64,000 nucleotides of DNA from Acidimicrobiales bacterium (GCA_025463985.1 JAODBM010000002.1:124001-188000); one strand, 5' to 3'. Positions 1 to 10,770 are shown, numbered from the stretch's first letter. Notes: generated from the sequence alone by a model not told the origin. Program-made: numbers and translations.

Positions 1-1020
1 CTTGGCCAGGCTCTTGGCCGCCACGCCTCCGGCGGAGTCGAACTGGCCGCCGACGTAGATCGCTCCCGAGCCGGGGTCGACGGCCACCGCGGCGACCGTG
101 CCGGTGGTCTGCGCGGCCGTGAGCACCCCGGAGCCGTAGGACGTCCAGCCCGATCCGTTCCATCGGGCGAAGCTGGACGTCAGGACCGCCCCGGCCTGCT
201 CGTACGTGCCTCCGGCGTACAGCTGGCCCGCCACGTCGAGCAACGCTCGCACCCGGCCAGGCCGGGTCTTGCCACAGCTCGTGCACGTCTGGATGCCCGC
301 GCCCAGCGGGCTGAACTTGCCGGTCGCCGGGTCGTAGGACGCGACGCTCATGGCGGGAACACCGCCGGCGTGGTCGAACTGGCCGCCGAGGAACAGGTGG
401 GTCCCGTCGGTCGCCAGCGCCTCCACGTCCTCCGGTATGGGCAAGGACGGGTCGGTGGCGACGCCCGATCCGACCGGGGCCCACCACAGGCCGTTCCACA
501 CGGCGAGATGGCGGGCCGGCTTTCCGCCAGCGGTCGTGAAGGTGCCGCCGACGTAGACCTTGCTCCCGATGACCGCGATGGCGTTGACCGTGCCGTTGAG
601 GCCGGTGCCCATGGGAACGAATCCGCCGCCGGTCCAATGGGCGACATGCGCGAACGAGCTCGTCGGCATCCCCGCGACGGAGACGAAGTCTCCGCCGATA
701 TAGGCGTCGCTCCCCGCGTAGGTCACCGCCGTGACCGCCCCGTCGGTGCCCTGCAGGCCGAAGCGTCGATCCCAAGCGGGCGCTGCAGCAGCGGACGTCG
801 CCGCCAGCCGGTTGCCCGCTTGCGCCACGACCAGCGGCGCCGACCGACTGCTCGCCCGGGAGATCGGCGCGGCGGCCACCACGTTGGGGGTCGTCACCGC
901 CACGAGTGCCCCGGCCACCGTCATCACGCGAAGCCCTGCCGCCAACCCGACCCGGAGACCGCCGACCGAGCGCCGAGCGCCTCGGAGCCGCAGCGTGGCC
1001 ACTGCTCGTTCGACCCTCAT
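1..1020 (-). CDS. Secreted beta-propeller/Kelch-like repeat protein (partial, runs off window start)
   Basis: Open minus frame from ATG at 1020 to the window edge, so absent from the ORF track. Translation MRVERAVATLRLRG..., hydrophobic leader, then repeats such as 'VYVGGTFTTAGGKPARHLAVWNGLWWAPVGSGV', 'LFLGGQFDHAGGVPAMSVASYDPATGKF', 'IYVGGQFDSAGGVAAKSLAK'. Confidence 0.8.
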   Translation of the reverse strand, partial: MRVERAVATLRLRGARRSVGGLRVGLAAGLRVMTVAGALVAVTTPNVVAAAPISRASSRSAPLVVAQAGNRLAATSAAAAPAWDRRFGLQGTDGAVTAVTYAGSDAYIGGDFVSVAGMPTSSFAHVAHWTGGGFVPMGTGLNGTVNAIAVIGSKVYVGGTFTTAGGKPARHLAVWNGLWWAPVGSGVATDPSLPIPEDVEALATDGTHLFLGGQFDHAGGVPAMSVASYDPATGKFSPLGAGIQTCTSCGKTRPGRVRALLDVAGQLYAGGTYEQAGAVLTSSFARWNGSGWTSYGSGVLTAAQTTGTVAAVAVDPGSGAIYVGGQFDSAGGVAAKSLAK

Positions 1021-1268
1021 GCCCCGCCATCCCTCTCCGCCCCGACTGGGTGCCCGTTCACCGTACGGTCGAAGGACCGTGCTTCATATACGGGGAACCC
1101 CGTGTTCTCGCCGTCGAGGGTCGATCGTCCTGGTGGCGCTGGGCACTCACCGGCCGGAGCTCACGCCCGGCCAGCCCCGGCGCTCAACGCAATCGGGCCT
1201 GAGAGCTGAAAGCGGTAGGGTCGCGGGCGGTCGGGCCGCGATCGGGCCCGGGCGGGAGGGCGCGTCGA

Positions 1269-4205
1269 ATGGCGACGACGAAGCGGCACAGCCGTGCTGG
1301 GCTGGCGAGCCTGCTCGCGGTAGCTCTTGTGGCCGCGGGGTCGGTCGCGACATCGACGCCGGCGGGCGCCGTGCCCACGGCGGAGCTGTCGATCGATCAG
1401 ACGAGCCTCAACCTCGGTCCGGTGGCGCCCGGGGGAGTCGTCCGCGGCACGGTCCACATCAGCAACGTGGGCACGGCGCCGCTGACCGGCCTGGCCAACG
1501 GCGACCCGACCGATCCGCGGTTCAGCGCGGCCAACGCGTGCCCTGCGAGCCTCCCCGCGGGGAGCGGCTGCAGCCTCGACGTGGCCTTCGCCCCGCCGGT
1601 CGGCCCGGCGACGGCCACGGGGACAGTGGACGTCATGTCGAGCGCCGGGACACGCACGGTGCACCTCTCGGGCACGGCGGACACGCCGACGTTCCCGATC
1701 GAGGTCGGCGTGAGCGGCCTCGACTTCGGGGAGGTGCCGATCGGCTCGAGCTCGGCGCCCCAGCCGGTGACGCTGACGAACGTGACGACCGCTCCCGTCT
1801 CGCCCAAGTTCGGGCTGTCGTTCCTGCCTGACCCGCCCTTCTTCCAGTCGAGCACGTGCACGGCAACGCCCATGGCTCCCGGGGCCAGCTGCGCGTTTCG
1901 CTTCCGCTTCTCGCCGACCAAGACCGGATACGCGTCGACCACCCATCTGGTCCAGCTGAGCGTCGGCGGCAAGAGCCGGTCGGTCAACGTCGAGCTCAGG
2001 GGCCACGGCATGTCGAACCTGCGGGTGTCGGGCACCCTGCACGACTTCGGCGAGGTGAAGGTCGGCTTCGGGTCGACGCAGAGCCTCCTCACGGAGGTCA
2101 CCAACACCGGCGCCGTCTCGACCAGGCTCACCGTCAGCGGTGAGTCGGCCTCGGGTGCCTTCCACGCGGTTGACGGATGCTCCGGTGTGGCCATGGCGCC
2201 CGGGGCCAGCTGCACGATCTCCTACTCGTTCGGGCCGACGTCGGCGACCCCATCGAGCCTCACCGACGACCTGGTGCTGACCGACGGCGCCCGCCACCTC
2301 TCCACCCCGGTGACCGTCCACCTCAGTGGCAAGGGCGTGTCGGGGAGCCCGTTCCCGCTCGTGACCTCCTCCACCGGCCTCGACTTCGGGACCCAGCTCA
2401 CCGGGTCGCCGGGGGTCACGCATCAGATCGTCGTGTCGAACATGGGGAGCTCCGATGTTGCGCTCGGGCTCTCCGGCCTCCAGCCCGACCCCAACTTCCC
2501 GATCCTCGGCAACGGGTGCGGGGCGACCCTCGCCTCCGGCTCCAGCTGCTCGGTCTTCTACGTGTTCAGGCCCGACCAGATCGGCACCTACGGGTCGTTG
2601 TCGACCTTGACCCTGACGGCCGACGGATCGTCGCGGAAGGTCACGGTGGTTCTGTGGGGCGTTGCGCTGACGCCCGTCCTCGTGTCGCCCTACCGGTTCG
2701 ACTTCGGCACCACACCGATCGGCGTCAGCGCCCCGGTCTTCGAGACCGTGCTCAGGAACCTCAGTCCCGTGTCCCTCGTGGCCGTCGACGGCGTTTCGGC
2801 CGGCCTGCCCTTCCTGTCGAGCACCGACTGTGGCAACGGGGTGCCGGCCGGCGGCACGTGCAAACTCGATCTCAGCGAGCGCGCGACCTCGACGGCCGCC
2901 CAGTCGCAGACCATCGCCATCGGGCTCACGCCCAACAGCGCGGCCCACTACTCCGTCGACCTCGCGTACTCCTCGGCGGGCGGCGCCCCCACCGGGGCCA
3001 AACCCTTCGTCGGGGCCACGTCGCTCGACGCCGGGCTGGTGAAGGTCGGAGGCACCCGCCAGGTCTCGACCGTGGTCGCCAACACCAGCTCGGCGAGCAT
3101 CCCGGCCCCGATGCTGGCCGTGCCGCCCGACCCGCGGTTCACGGTGGCCGACCTCTGCGGTCCGGTCCCGCCCGCGGACACCTGCAGGGTCACCTACACG
3201 CTCCACGGCTCGATGCCCGGCGACGTGTCGACCACCGCCACGATCAGCGCGGGTGGCCACTCGACGACCGTGCACCTGCACGGCGTGGTGGTGGCCGCGC
3301 CCCATGCCGGGGCCGACGCGGCGACGGCGATGCGCGGGGTGCCCTACCAGGTCACCACCGTGGCCGCCGGGCTCCTGGCCAACGACACGGGCCGCGACGT
3401 GTTCATCTCCGCCCACACGAACCCGGCCCACGGCACGCTGGCGGTGCAGACCGACGGGCGCTGGTCGTACCTGTCGTCGGGCTACGTGGGGCCCGACTCG
3501 TTCACCTACACCGTCACCGACGCGGTGGGTCAGACGTCGACGGCCACGGTCGCCATCACCGTGCGGGCCAACACGGCGAACGAGGCGTTCGTGCGCTCGG
3601 CGTTCGCCGACTTCTTGGGCCGGGCCCCGACCGCCAACGAGCTGTCGACCGACGCGGGCGGTCTCGACGCCGGCACGTTGAGCCGGGGCACCGTGGTGTC
3701 CGGGTTGGCGTCGTCGAGCGAGTGGGTGTCGGCGGTCGTGAACCAGTTCTACCTCGACACGTTGGGCCGGCCCGGCGACGCGGGCGGGGTGGCCTACTGG
3801 ACGAACCGGATCCGCACGGGAGCCAGCACGCCGGCCCAGGTGGCGGCGGAGTTCTACGCCAGCGACGAGTACTTCCACCACACCGGCGGCACGAACCAGG
3901 CCTGGGTCACCGCCGTCTATCACGCGCTGCTCGGCCGGGCGCCCGACTCCGCCGGCCTCGCCTACTGGACCGGCCAGGTGGCGGCCACGGGCCGTGCACC
4001 GGTCGCGTTCCGCCTCTACCAGTCGTCGGAGTCGTGCCACACCCGGGTTCGCAAGCTGTACCAGAAGCTGCTCGCCCGCCTGCCCGACCCCGGCGGCGCC
4101 GACTACTGGGCCACCCAGGTCGCCGACCACGGCGACATCGCCCTGGCCGCCAACCTGGCCGCCAGCACCGAGTACTTCAACCGCTCCCAGACCCGCTTTC
4201 CCTGA
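1269..4205 (+). CDS. Secreted surface protein: repeated ASH/choice-of-anchor-D Ig-like domains, one cadherin/VCBS-like Ig domain, C-terminal DUF4214 repeats
   Basis: 978 aa; signal peptide; repeats 'LDFGEVPIGSSSAPQPVTLTNV...C...APGASCAFRFRFSPT'; 'LLANDTG...FTYTVTDAVGQTSTATVAITV'; 'FVRSAFADFLGRAPTANEL...FYLDTLGRPGDAGGVAYW...HALLGRAPDSAGLAYWTGQV'. Confidence 0.88.
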   Translation: MATTKRHSRAGLASLLAVALVAAGSVATSTPAGAVPTAELSIDQTSLNLGPVAPGGVVRGTVHISNVGTAPLTGLANGDPTDPRFSAANACPASLPAGSGCSLDVAFAPPVGPATATGTVDVMSSAGTRTVHLSGTADTPTFPIEVGVSGLDFGEVPIGSSSAPQPVTLTNVTTAPVSPKFGLSFLPDPPFFQSSTCTATPMAPGASCAFRFRFSPTKTGYASTTHLVQLSVGGKSRSVNVELRGHGMSNLRVSGTLHDFGEVKVGFGSTQSLLTEVTNTGAVSTRLTVSGESASGAFHAVDGCSGVAMAPGASCTISYSFGPTSATPSSLTDDLVLTDGARHLSTPVTVHLSGKGVSGSPFPLVTSSTGLDFGTQLTGSPGVTHQIVVSNMGSSDVALGLSGLQPDPNFPILGNGCGATLASGSSCSVFYVFRPDQIGTYGSLSTLTLTADGSSRKVTVVLWGVALTPVLVSPYRFDFGTTPIGVSAPVFETVLRNLSPVSLVAVDGVSAGLPFLSSTDCGNGVPAGGTCKLDLSERATSTAAQSQTIAIGLTPNSAAHYSVDLAYSSAGGAPTGAKPFVGATSLDAGLVKVGGTRQVSTVVANTSSASIPAPMLAVPPDPRFTVADLCGPVPPADTCRVTYTLHGSMPGDVSTTATISAGGHSTTVHLHGVVVAAPHAGADAATAMRGVPYQVTTVAAGLLANDTGRDVFISAHTNPAHGTLAVQTDGRWSYLSSGYVGPDSFTYTVTDAVGQTSTATVAITVRANTANEAFVRSAFADFLGRAPTANELSTDAGGLDAGTLSRGTVVSGLASSSEWVSAVVNQFYLDTLGRPGDAGGVAYWTNRIRTGASTPAQVAAEFYASDEYFHHTGGTNQAWVTAVYHALLGRAPDSAGLAYWTGQVAATGRAPVAFRLYQSSESCHTRVRKLYQKLLARLPDPGGADYWATQVADHGDIALAANLAASTEYFNRSQTRFP

Positions 4206-4258
4206 TCCTCCCCCGGCCCAAAGCTGCGCCTCGGTAACGTGGGTCCTCGTGGGCGGCT

Positions 4259-4440
4259 GGCCACGCCGGCCTGCTGCACCTCCCCGGCTACCAGCGACAG
4301 CAGGTCGCCGCCGACTTCGGGGTGCCGATCGAGGACCTCGAGGACGCGCTGCGTGTCGCATCCCGACGAGCTGCCTGACCTCTTCCTCGATCGAAGCTTG
4401 GCCCGGATCCAGGTGCCGGGACTGCGAGCCATGTTCCACG
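4259..4440 (+). pseudogene. Decayed toxin-antitoxin remnant: C-terminal tail of DUF433-like antitoxin overlapping N-terminus of DUF5615/PIN-like toxin
   Basis: Frame ending at TGA 4376-4378 reads ...QVAADFGVPIEDLEDALRVASRRAA*; overlapping frame from GTG 4353 reads VSHPDELPDLFLDRSLARIQVPGLRA and then loses resemblance to the family. I know both motifs as the junction of this antitoxin/toxin pair; no full-length ORF exists for either. Confidence 0.55.
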
Positions 4441-4534
4441 GCGTGCTGCCGCTGGAACCGAGGTGGCGACGAGCGCGAGCCTCGGTGTGGCTAGGTGCGG
4501 CGGGGAGGAGCCGGCACCTAGCATCCGACCTGCC

Positions 4535-5749
4535 ATGAACAGGTTTCTCAAGTCGCTCACCGACGGATCGCCGCGGGCGGAAGGCGTCCTCGCCGTCCAG
4601 CATCTGCAACGGGCACTCGATGCCGACGTGATCTCTGCCGACACCGAGATCCCGGGGGCGAACCTCCAGCCGGCGAGCCTCGATCTCAGGCTTGGGTCCG
4701 AGGCGCTGCGGCTGCGGTGCAGCTTCCTCCCGAACAGGTACGACGTGGAGACGCGCGTCGCGGGGCTGACCGATGGTGAGCCGATCGACCTATCAGGGGA
4801 CGGCGCCATCCTCGACAAGGGAAGGCCCTACCTGATCCGCCTCCAGGAACGGCTCGCCCTTCCGCCGGAGCTCCGGGCTCGCGCCAACCCGAAGAGCTCG
4901 ACCGGGAGAGCCGACGTGTTCACGCGAGTGATCACCGACAAGGGTCGCACGTTCGACGACATCCGGCCCGGCTACCACGGCGCGCTGTGGCTCGAGGTCG
5001 TCCCGTTGTCTTTCGCCGTGCGTGTTCGAGAAGGGCTGACGCTCAACCAACTGCGCCTGTCGATCGGATCGACGCGGTTGTCCGATCAGGAGATCGCCGA
5101 GATGCATCGCACGCTCCCGCTGCTGTACCGCGGGGGCGGAGTCGTGAACGATGCGCAGTTCACGGTTTCCAACGGCCTGTTCCTCGGGCTCAACCTGAAG
5201 GGGGACCGCTCGGGTTTCGTCGGCTATAGAGCACGCAACGCCACTCCTCACCTCGACCTACGTCAGGTCGGTGAGGCCGACATCGAGACGTATTGGGAGC
5301 AGGTCCACAAGGAACCAGGCGATCAGATCGCCCTCGAACCGCGGCGCTTCTACCTTCTCATGTCCGACGAGGCGGTCGTGATCCCTGCAACGTGTGCCGC
5401 TGAGATGACCGCGTACGACCCGACCAGCGGTGAGCTGAGGACGCACTATGCGGGCTTCTTCGATCCTGGCTTCGGATACGGCCGAAAGGGTGAGATCAAG
5501 GGGTCCACTGCCGCCTTGGAGGTTCGAGCGCACGACGTCCCGTTCCTCATCGAGCACCGCCAGCCAGTGTGCAAGCTGACGTTCGAGCACATGTTGGACG
5601 AGCCCGACGCCGTGTACGGCGAGTCGATCGAGTCCAACTACCAACAGCAGACGAGCACGCTCGGCAAGCACTTCCCCCGAGGTCCCGGCGCGCCGCCCGA
5701 CAAGAAGCCGCGTTCCGACGACCACACGCCACAGCTGTTCCCCGGGTGA
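4535..5749 (+). CDS. dcd: 2'-deoxycytidine 5'-triphosphate deaminase (long duplicated form, DCD)
   Basis: 404 aa from ATG 4535: ...LQPASLDLRLGSEALRL...ARANPKSSTGRADVFTRVI...GYHGALWLEVVPLSFAVRVREGLTLNQLRL... Confidence 0.82.
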   Translation: MNRFLKSLTDGSPRAEGVLAVQHLQRALDADVISADTEIPGANLQPASLDLRLGSEALRLRCSFLPNRYDVETRVAGLTDGEPIDLSGDGAILDKGRPYLIRLQERLALPPELRARANPKSSTGRADVFTRVITDKGRTFDDIRPGYHGALWLEVVPLSFAVRVREGLTLNQLRLSIGSTRLSDQEIAEMHRTLPLLYRGGGVVNDAQFTVSNGLFLGLNLKGDRSGFVGYRARNATPHLDLRQVGEADIETYWEQVHKEPGDQIALEPRRFYLLMSDEAVVIPATCAAEMTAYDPTSGELRTHYAGFFDPGFGYGRKGEIKGSTAALEVRAHDVPFLIEHRQPVCKLTFEHMLDEPDAVYGESIESNYQQQTSTLGKHFPRGPGAPPDKKPRSDDHTPQLFPG

Positions 5750-6021
5750 CGGGCCGTCGCCCATGAGCGCCGGGGGCGTCTATCACTGACCGACGCGTCG
5801 CTTCGCCGTCGCCCGCACGATCACTGCCTGACAGGAGAAACGCCAGGGCAACCGCGATCGCCGCCGGAACCCACCCGAGGACGAACAAGGTGAGGGCGGC
5901 CCAGGCGGCACCGACAAACTGCCTCGCGACAGATCCGGTGATCTGCTGCTCAGCGGCCGTCGAGGTCGGAGCGTGCGGTTGAGGGGTTGGGTCGCCAGTT
6001 CTTGAGCGCCGCGTCCCACAG

Positions 6022-6681
6022 TCACGCGCCGCAGCTGCCAGGCGCCGCGCTGGGACCGCAGAGGTAGAGGTTGCCGGGTTGGGTGGTCAGCGTGTCCGAT
6101 GCGGGGTCGAGTGACAGGGAGATCGGACCGATCGGAACGTCGGCGGGGTCAGTCGTGTGACGGATACGGCCGAACGCGCGGTTGCCACGCGTGGTCGTGA
6201 TCACTCCATCCGCGTGAAGGCCCGGGATGATCGTGTTGCCTTGGAACGAGTCGCACGGAGGCGGGCTCGAGGCGCAGTCGACATAAAGCCGCGCCTCGAC
6301 AACGAAATGCCCGTCGCCGCCAAGGATCAGCTCCCGCGAGTGCCCGGCCCAGGTGCCAGCAAAACGCCCGATGTCGACGCGCGTCGTGGGCGGAGCCGTA
6401 GCTGTGGTCGTGCTCGGCATCGTGGTGCTTCTAGCGGCCGTGGTCGTCGTCACGGCAGTGGTCGTCGAAGTCGTGGTCAACGACGTGCTCGTCGTCCCGT
6501 TGATGCTGCCGATCGCCACCCACCGGCCACTCCGCAGCAGGCACCGCCCGACGCCCGCCGTCCGCTCGCAATGGTCTCGGGCTGCAAGGTCGACAGTCGA
6601 CGATGCGGAGCAAGCCAGGAGCAGGCACACGCCTATGCCGGCGCTCACGAGCCGAACCAGAGGGCGCCTTCGGCGGATCAC
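6022..6681 (-). CDS. Lipoprotein with TAGVGRC...IGSINGTT module and Thr-rich linker
   Basis: GTG start 6681; lipobox-like GVCLLLAC; RDHCERTAGVGRCLLRSGRWVAIGSINGTT, Thr/Ser-rich linker, then a distinct C-terminal domain. Confidence 0.68.
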   Translation of the reverse strand: MIRRRRPLVRLVSAGIGVCLLLACSASSTVDLAARDHCERTAGVGRCLLRSGRWVAIGSINGTTSTSLTTTSTTTAVTTTTAARSTTMPSTTTATAPPTTRVDIGRFAGTWAGHSRELILGGDGHFVVEARLYVDCASSPPPCDSFQGNTIIPGLHADGVITTTRGNRAFGRIRHTTDPADVPIGPISLSLDPASDTLTTQPGNLYLCGPSAAPGSCGA

Positions 6682-6695
6682 CGAGGGCAGAAGTC

Positions 6696-7409
6696 TCACG
6701 GGAACCAGTACGCACTGATGACGGCAGACGGGTACACGGTCTCGCATGGGATGCCGTTTCCGTCCGCGTCCATCCGCGCCGGCGAGCCCTGGCTGTACCA
6801 ATAACCGACAGCCTCGGCGTACGACACTCCGGCCATGTACAGGTCAACGCAGAACAGACCGCCTGCCATGCCCCCGTATGAGGTCTGCGGGGTCTGAACG
6901 CCCCAGTACGCCGCGACGTCAGACCGCGGGAAGACCGTCTCACATGGGATGCCATTGCGATCCGCGTCCATCTGATTGGGCTGCCCGTGCAGTCTCCAAT
7001 AGTCGACCGCCGCCGAGTACGAATAGCCACGACCGAACAAGTCTCGGCAGAACAGGCCCGCGGGCTCGGCTCGCACATCACCCGGACCGGGCCGAGTCGT
7101 GATCGTGCTTGTGCTGGTGCTCGTGCTCGTGCTGGTGCTGGTGCTGGTGCTTGTGCTCGACGCAATCGATGCCGACGTCATCGGTGCCGGCGGCGCGGTG
7201 GTGCCGTTGATGCTCCCGATCGGCACCCACATGCCCTGGCGCTGCACGCAACGACCGACACCAGCGGTCAGCTCGCACTGATCACGAGCCGCGTTCGAGC
7301 CCGAGCCTTCAGCTCCGCAGGCGGCGGTCGCAATCAGCGACGCCGCCACCGCGCCACACCTGATCGCCTGGCGTAGCCACCGCACTCGCCCGCGCCGATC
7401 ACCCGCCAT
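6696..7409 (-). CDS. Lipoprotein with TAGVGRC...IGSINGTT module, (ST)n linker and two Excalibur-like repeats
   Basis: ATG 7409; ATAACGAEG lipobox-like; RDQCELTAGVGRCVQRQGMWVPIGSINGTT; two repeats ending MDADRNGIPCETVFP and MDADGNGIPCETVYP. Confidence 0.75.
   Translation of the reverse strand: MAGDRRGRVRWLRQAIRCGAVAASLIATAACGAEGSGSNAARDQCELTAGVGRCVQRQGMWVPIGSINGTTAPPAPMTSASIASSTSTSTSTSTSTSTSTSTITTRPGPGDVRAEPAGLFCRDLFGRGYSYSAAVDYWRLHGQPNQMDADRNGIPCETVFPRSDVAAYWGVQTPQTSYGGMAGGLFCVDLYMAGVSYAEAVGYWYSQGSPARMDADGNGIPCETVYPSAVISAYWFP
7105..7158. repeat. Hexanucleotide microsatellite (GTGCTN)9 encoding a Ser-Thr linker on the minus strand
   Basis: Nine consecutive 6-nt units GTGCT[G/C/T] read directly from the sequence. 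Confidence 0.95.
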
Positions 7410-7878
7410 CGCCCCATCCCCTCGGATGCTCTGGCCCGCGAATCGGCTCGCTCGTCGAACCTGCCCGCGTCGCCCTCCGGACGGTAGCCCGCTGACCCCT
7501 GCGCCGCACGAGGCGACCGCCAGGCGCTGCGTGCCGCGCTTCGAAGCATGCGGCCCTGTCCGCCGGATCCAGTAGCGGCCCTCGTCTGCGTTGGCCGCTT
7601 TGTGATTCTGAGGCGGCGCGTATGCGCGACCGGGTGGTCCACCACCACTTCGACATCGAGCTCGACGTGCCTGGTGGACGATCACGGTTGACCTTCGAGC
7701 GCCCCTCGACCTGCGCCCCGAACCGATGCCGGAGTGACCCGCCAGGCACACCGATGCCCGACGTCGGTAGCCGAACCGTCAGACGTCGTCGAGCCTGCCG
7801 ATGACACCACGGCTCACGCGACCCGCCCGCGACTCGACCGCCTCGGTGGCCGGACGTGGGCGCCGGGCCATGCCGAGG

Positions 7879-9032
<1,154 letters not shown>

Positions 9033-9036
<4 letters not shown>

Positions 9037-9440
9037 TGGGTGACGGTGGGCGGCGCGGTCAGGAAGGGGCGGACCTCCAGCCATTCGTGGATCGGTTCGC
9101 CGCCGGCCCCAGGTGCAGCCGACAGCTCACCGGCGAGCTCGATCGCTCGCTCGTAGCTGTCGACGTCGATCACGAACCATCCCGCGATCAGGTCCTTCGT
9201 TTCGGCGAACGGGCCGTCGGTCACCGGCGGTTGCCCGTCGCCGTCGGAACGCACCCACACGCCGTCGGGCGACAGCGCCTGTCCCTCGATGAGCTCGCCA
9301 CTGCTCTCGAGCCGACCTGCGAAGTCGTTCATGAACTGCATGTGTGCCTCGACCTCGTCGGGCCTCCATTGATCCATCGGGACACCGTTGACGGCCTCCG
9401 GCGCGCCTCGGTAGTGCTTGAGCAGCAGGTACTTGGCCAT
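9033..9440 (-). CDS. YCII/DGPF-domain protein
   Basis: MAKYLLLKHYRG...DGQPPVTDGPFAETKDLIAGWFVIDVDS...; DGPF motif; next to ECF42-type sigma factor. Confidence 0.88.
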
Positions 9441-9643
9441 GGTGTTCTCCTTGTGCGGCGCCGGCCCGGCGGCCGGGTGCACCACTGGGACGGAGCAGGC
9501 GCCGACTTCTCGACATCACCAGGGGGAATCTTGCACGAGAGCTCTGCGGGTCGCTCCGGTGGAGTGAGCGACGGAAGCGCTACCGGCTCGGAGAGACGCC
9601 GCCATCCGCCGGTCGCCTCATCGATTCAGTTCCAGCTCAACGA

Positions 9644-10108
9644 TCAGTATTCGCCCTTGATCACGAAGTACGAGCCGCGGATGGTTCCAGCCAGCTTCGA
9701 CTTCTGTCTCGCGAACTTGAACCGCGAGGCCAGCTCCTCGGGGACATCCATCCCGTCGGAGAGCTTGAATCCGACGGCCCGCTTCGCTGGCGAGTCGATC
9801 GTGTACATCACGTTGATCGACAGGCCGCTCTCGTAGAAGACGTAGTCCATCCGGATGTTCTCGACCTCGAAGGTCGTCGCCTCCAAAGGTCGGGAGGAGA
9901 TGACGATGTCGCGCTCCTCCTTGAGGATCCGGTGCACCCGATCGATCGTCTCCGTGGCCTGATCGGCCGGCTCCACGGTGAAGACGTGGTCGTACTTGTT
10001 CTTGAAGTAGCGGGCCTCGTTCGCCCGAAGCCCGGCCAGCGCGGGCGCTACCGGCGAGGACTCCAGGCCGACGGTCGAGACGGAACCGAAGTCCACTGCG
10101 TAGGACAT
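9644..10108 (-). CDS. Hypothetical protein
   Basis: 154 aa from ATG 10108: MSYAVDFGSVSTVGLESSPVAPALAGLRANEARYFKNKYDHVFTVEPADQ...; coherent protein-like composition, no family recognised. Confidence 0.6.
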   Translation of the reverse strand: MSYAVDFGSVSTVGLESSPVAPALAGLRANEARYFKNKYDHVFTVEPADQATETIDRVHRILKEERDIVISSRPLEATTFEVENIRMDYVFYESGLSINVMYTIDSPAKRAVGFKLSDGMDVPEELASRFKFARQKSKLAGTIRGSYFVIKGEY

Positions 10109-10347
10109 CCCACTCTCCAGACTGGCGCCGAGGATCGATTCCGGCGAGGACGGCAGGCTATCGCTCGCCCCGCCAGGCACTCGGCGCTCGAGCGCGGAGC
10201 GCCTTCCCCCTGCAACACCTCGATTGCTGTGGGGAAGGCGCCGAATCCATTCCCAGCAGAGTCCCCGGGTTCTCTCAGACGCTCCCATGGATCCGCTCGC
10301 ATCGTGGCATCAAGCACGAAACCCACGAATGCAAGAGAGGAATCACC

Positions 10348-10770
10348 ATGGCCAAGAACATGACGACAGGAAGGCGGGGCAAGCTCACGAAGTGGCTCGC
10401 TGGTGGCGTGGCGGTCATCACGCTCGGGAGCGGTGGCTATGCCATCGCAAACGCCAGCTCCAACAGCAGTGCACCGGCCGCCGCGAGCGCGACCAGCGCG
10501 GCGAAGGTCATCCCGTTCCAGGCCGGCCAACCCGGCGCGTCCAAGGTGGTAGGCCAAGTGCCCGCGAGCTACAAGGCCGGCACCGGCACGATCGTCACCG
10601 GGACGGCCGCGGACAAGGCCAAGGCTGCTGCGCTCGCCGCCTATCCGGGAGGCACCGCCAACCGTGTCGTGCTGCTGAGCGACGGTAGCTACAACGTCCA
10701 CATGATCGGCGTGAACTGGCCACACCACGTCTTCGTGAACAGCGCCTTCACGGTCATCGGCGCGGAATAG
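10348..10770 (+). CDS. Small membrane-anchored/secreted protein
   Basis: 140 aa: MAKNMTTGRRGKLTKWLAGGVAVITLGSGGYAIANASSNSS...VVLLSDGSYNVHMIGVNWPHHVFVNSAFTVIGAE. Confidence 0.65.
   Translation: MAKNMTTGRRGKLTKWLAGGVAVITLGSGGYAIANASSNSSAPAAASATSAAKVIPFQAGQPGASKVVGQVPASYKAGTGTIVTGTAADKAKAAALAAYPGGTANRVVLLSDGSYNVHMIGVNWPHHVFVNSAFTVIGAE

Noticed and set aside
1161-4439. 1092-aa minus-strand ORF antisense to the ASH/DUF4214 gene
   Set aside because: Arg/Gly/His-rich low-information translation typical of shadow frames in high-GC DNA; the plus-strand 1269-4205 frame has clear domains.
5783-6021. Small membrane protein on the minus strand (hydrophobic stretch TLFVLGWVPAAIAVALAFLLSG)
   Set aside because: No convincing start or family and the frame runs into the neighbouring dcd 3' region; could be a remnant but not supportable.
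7099-7281. 60-aa ORF MIVLVLVLVLVLV... as a membrane peptide
   Set aside because: Antisense of the (ST)n microsatellite in the lipoprotein gene; composition is explained by the repeat.
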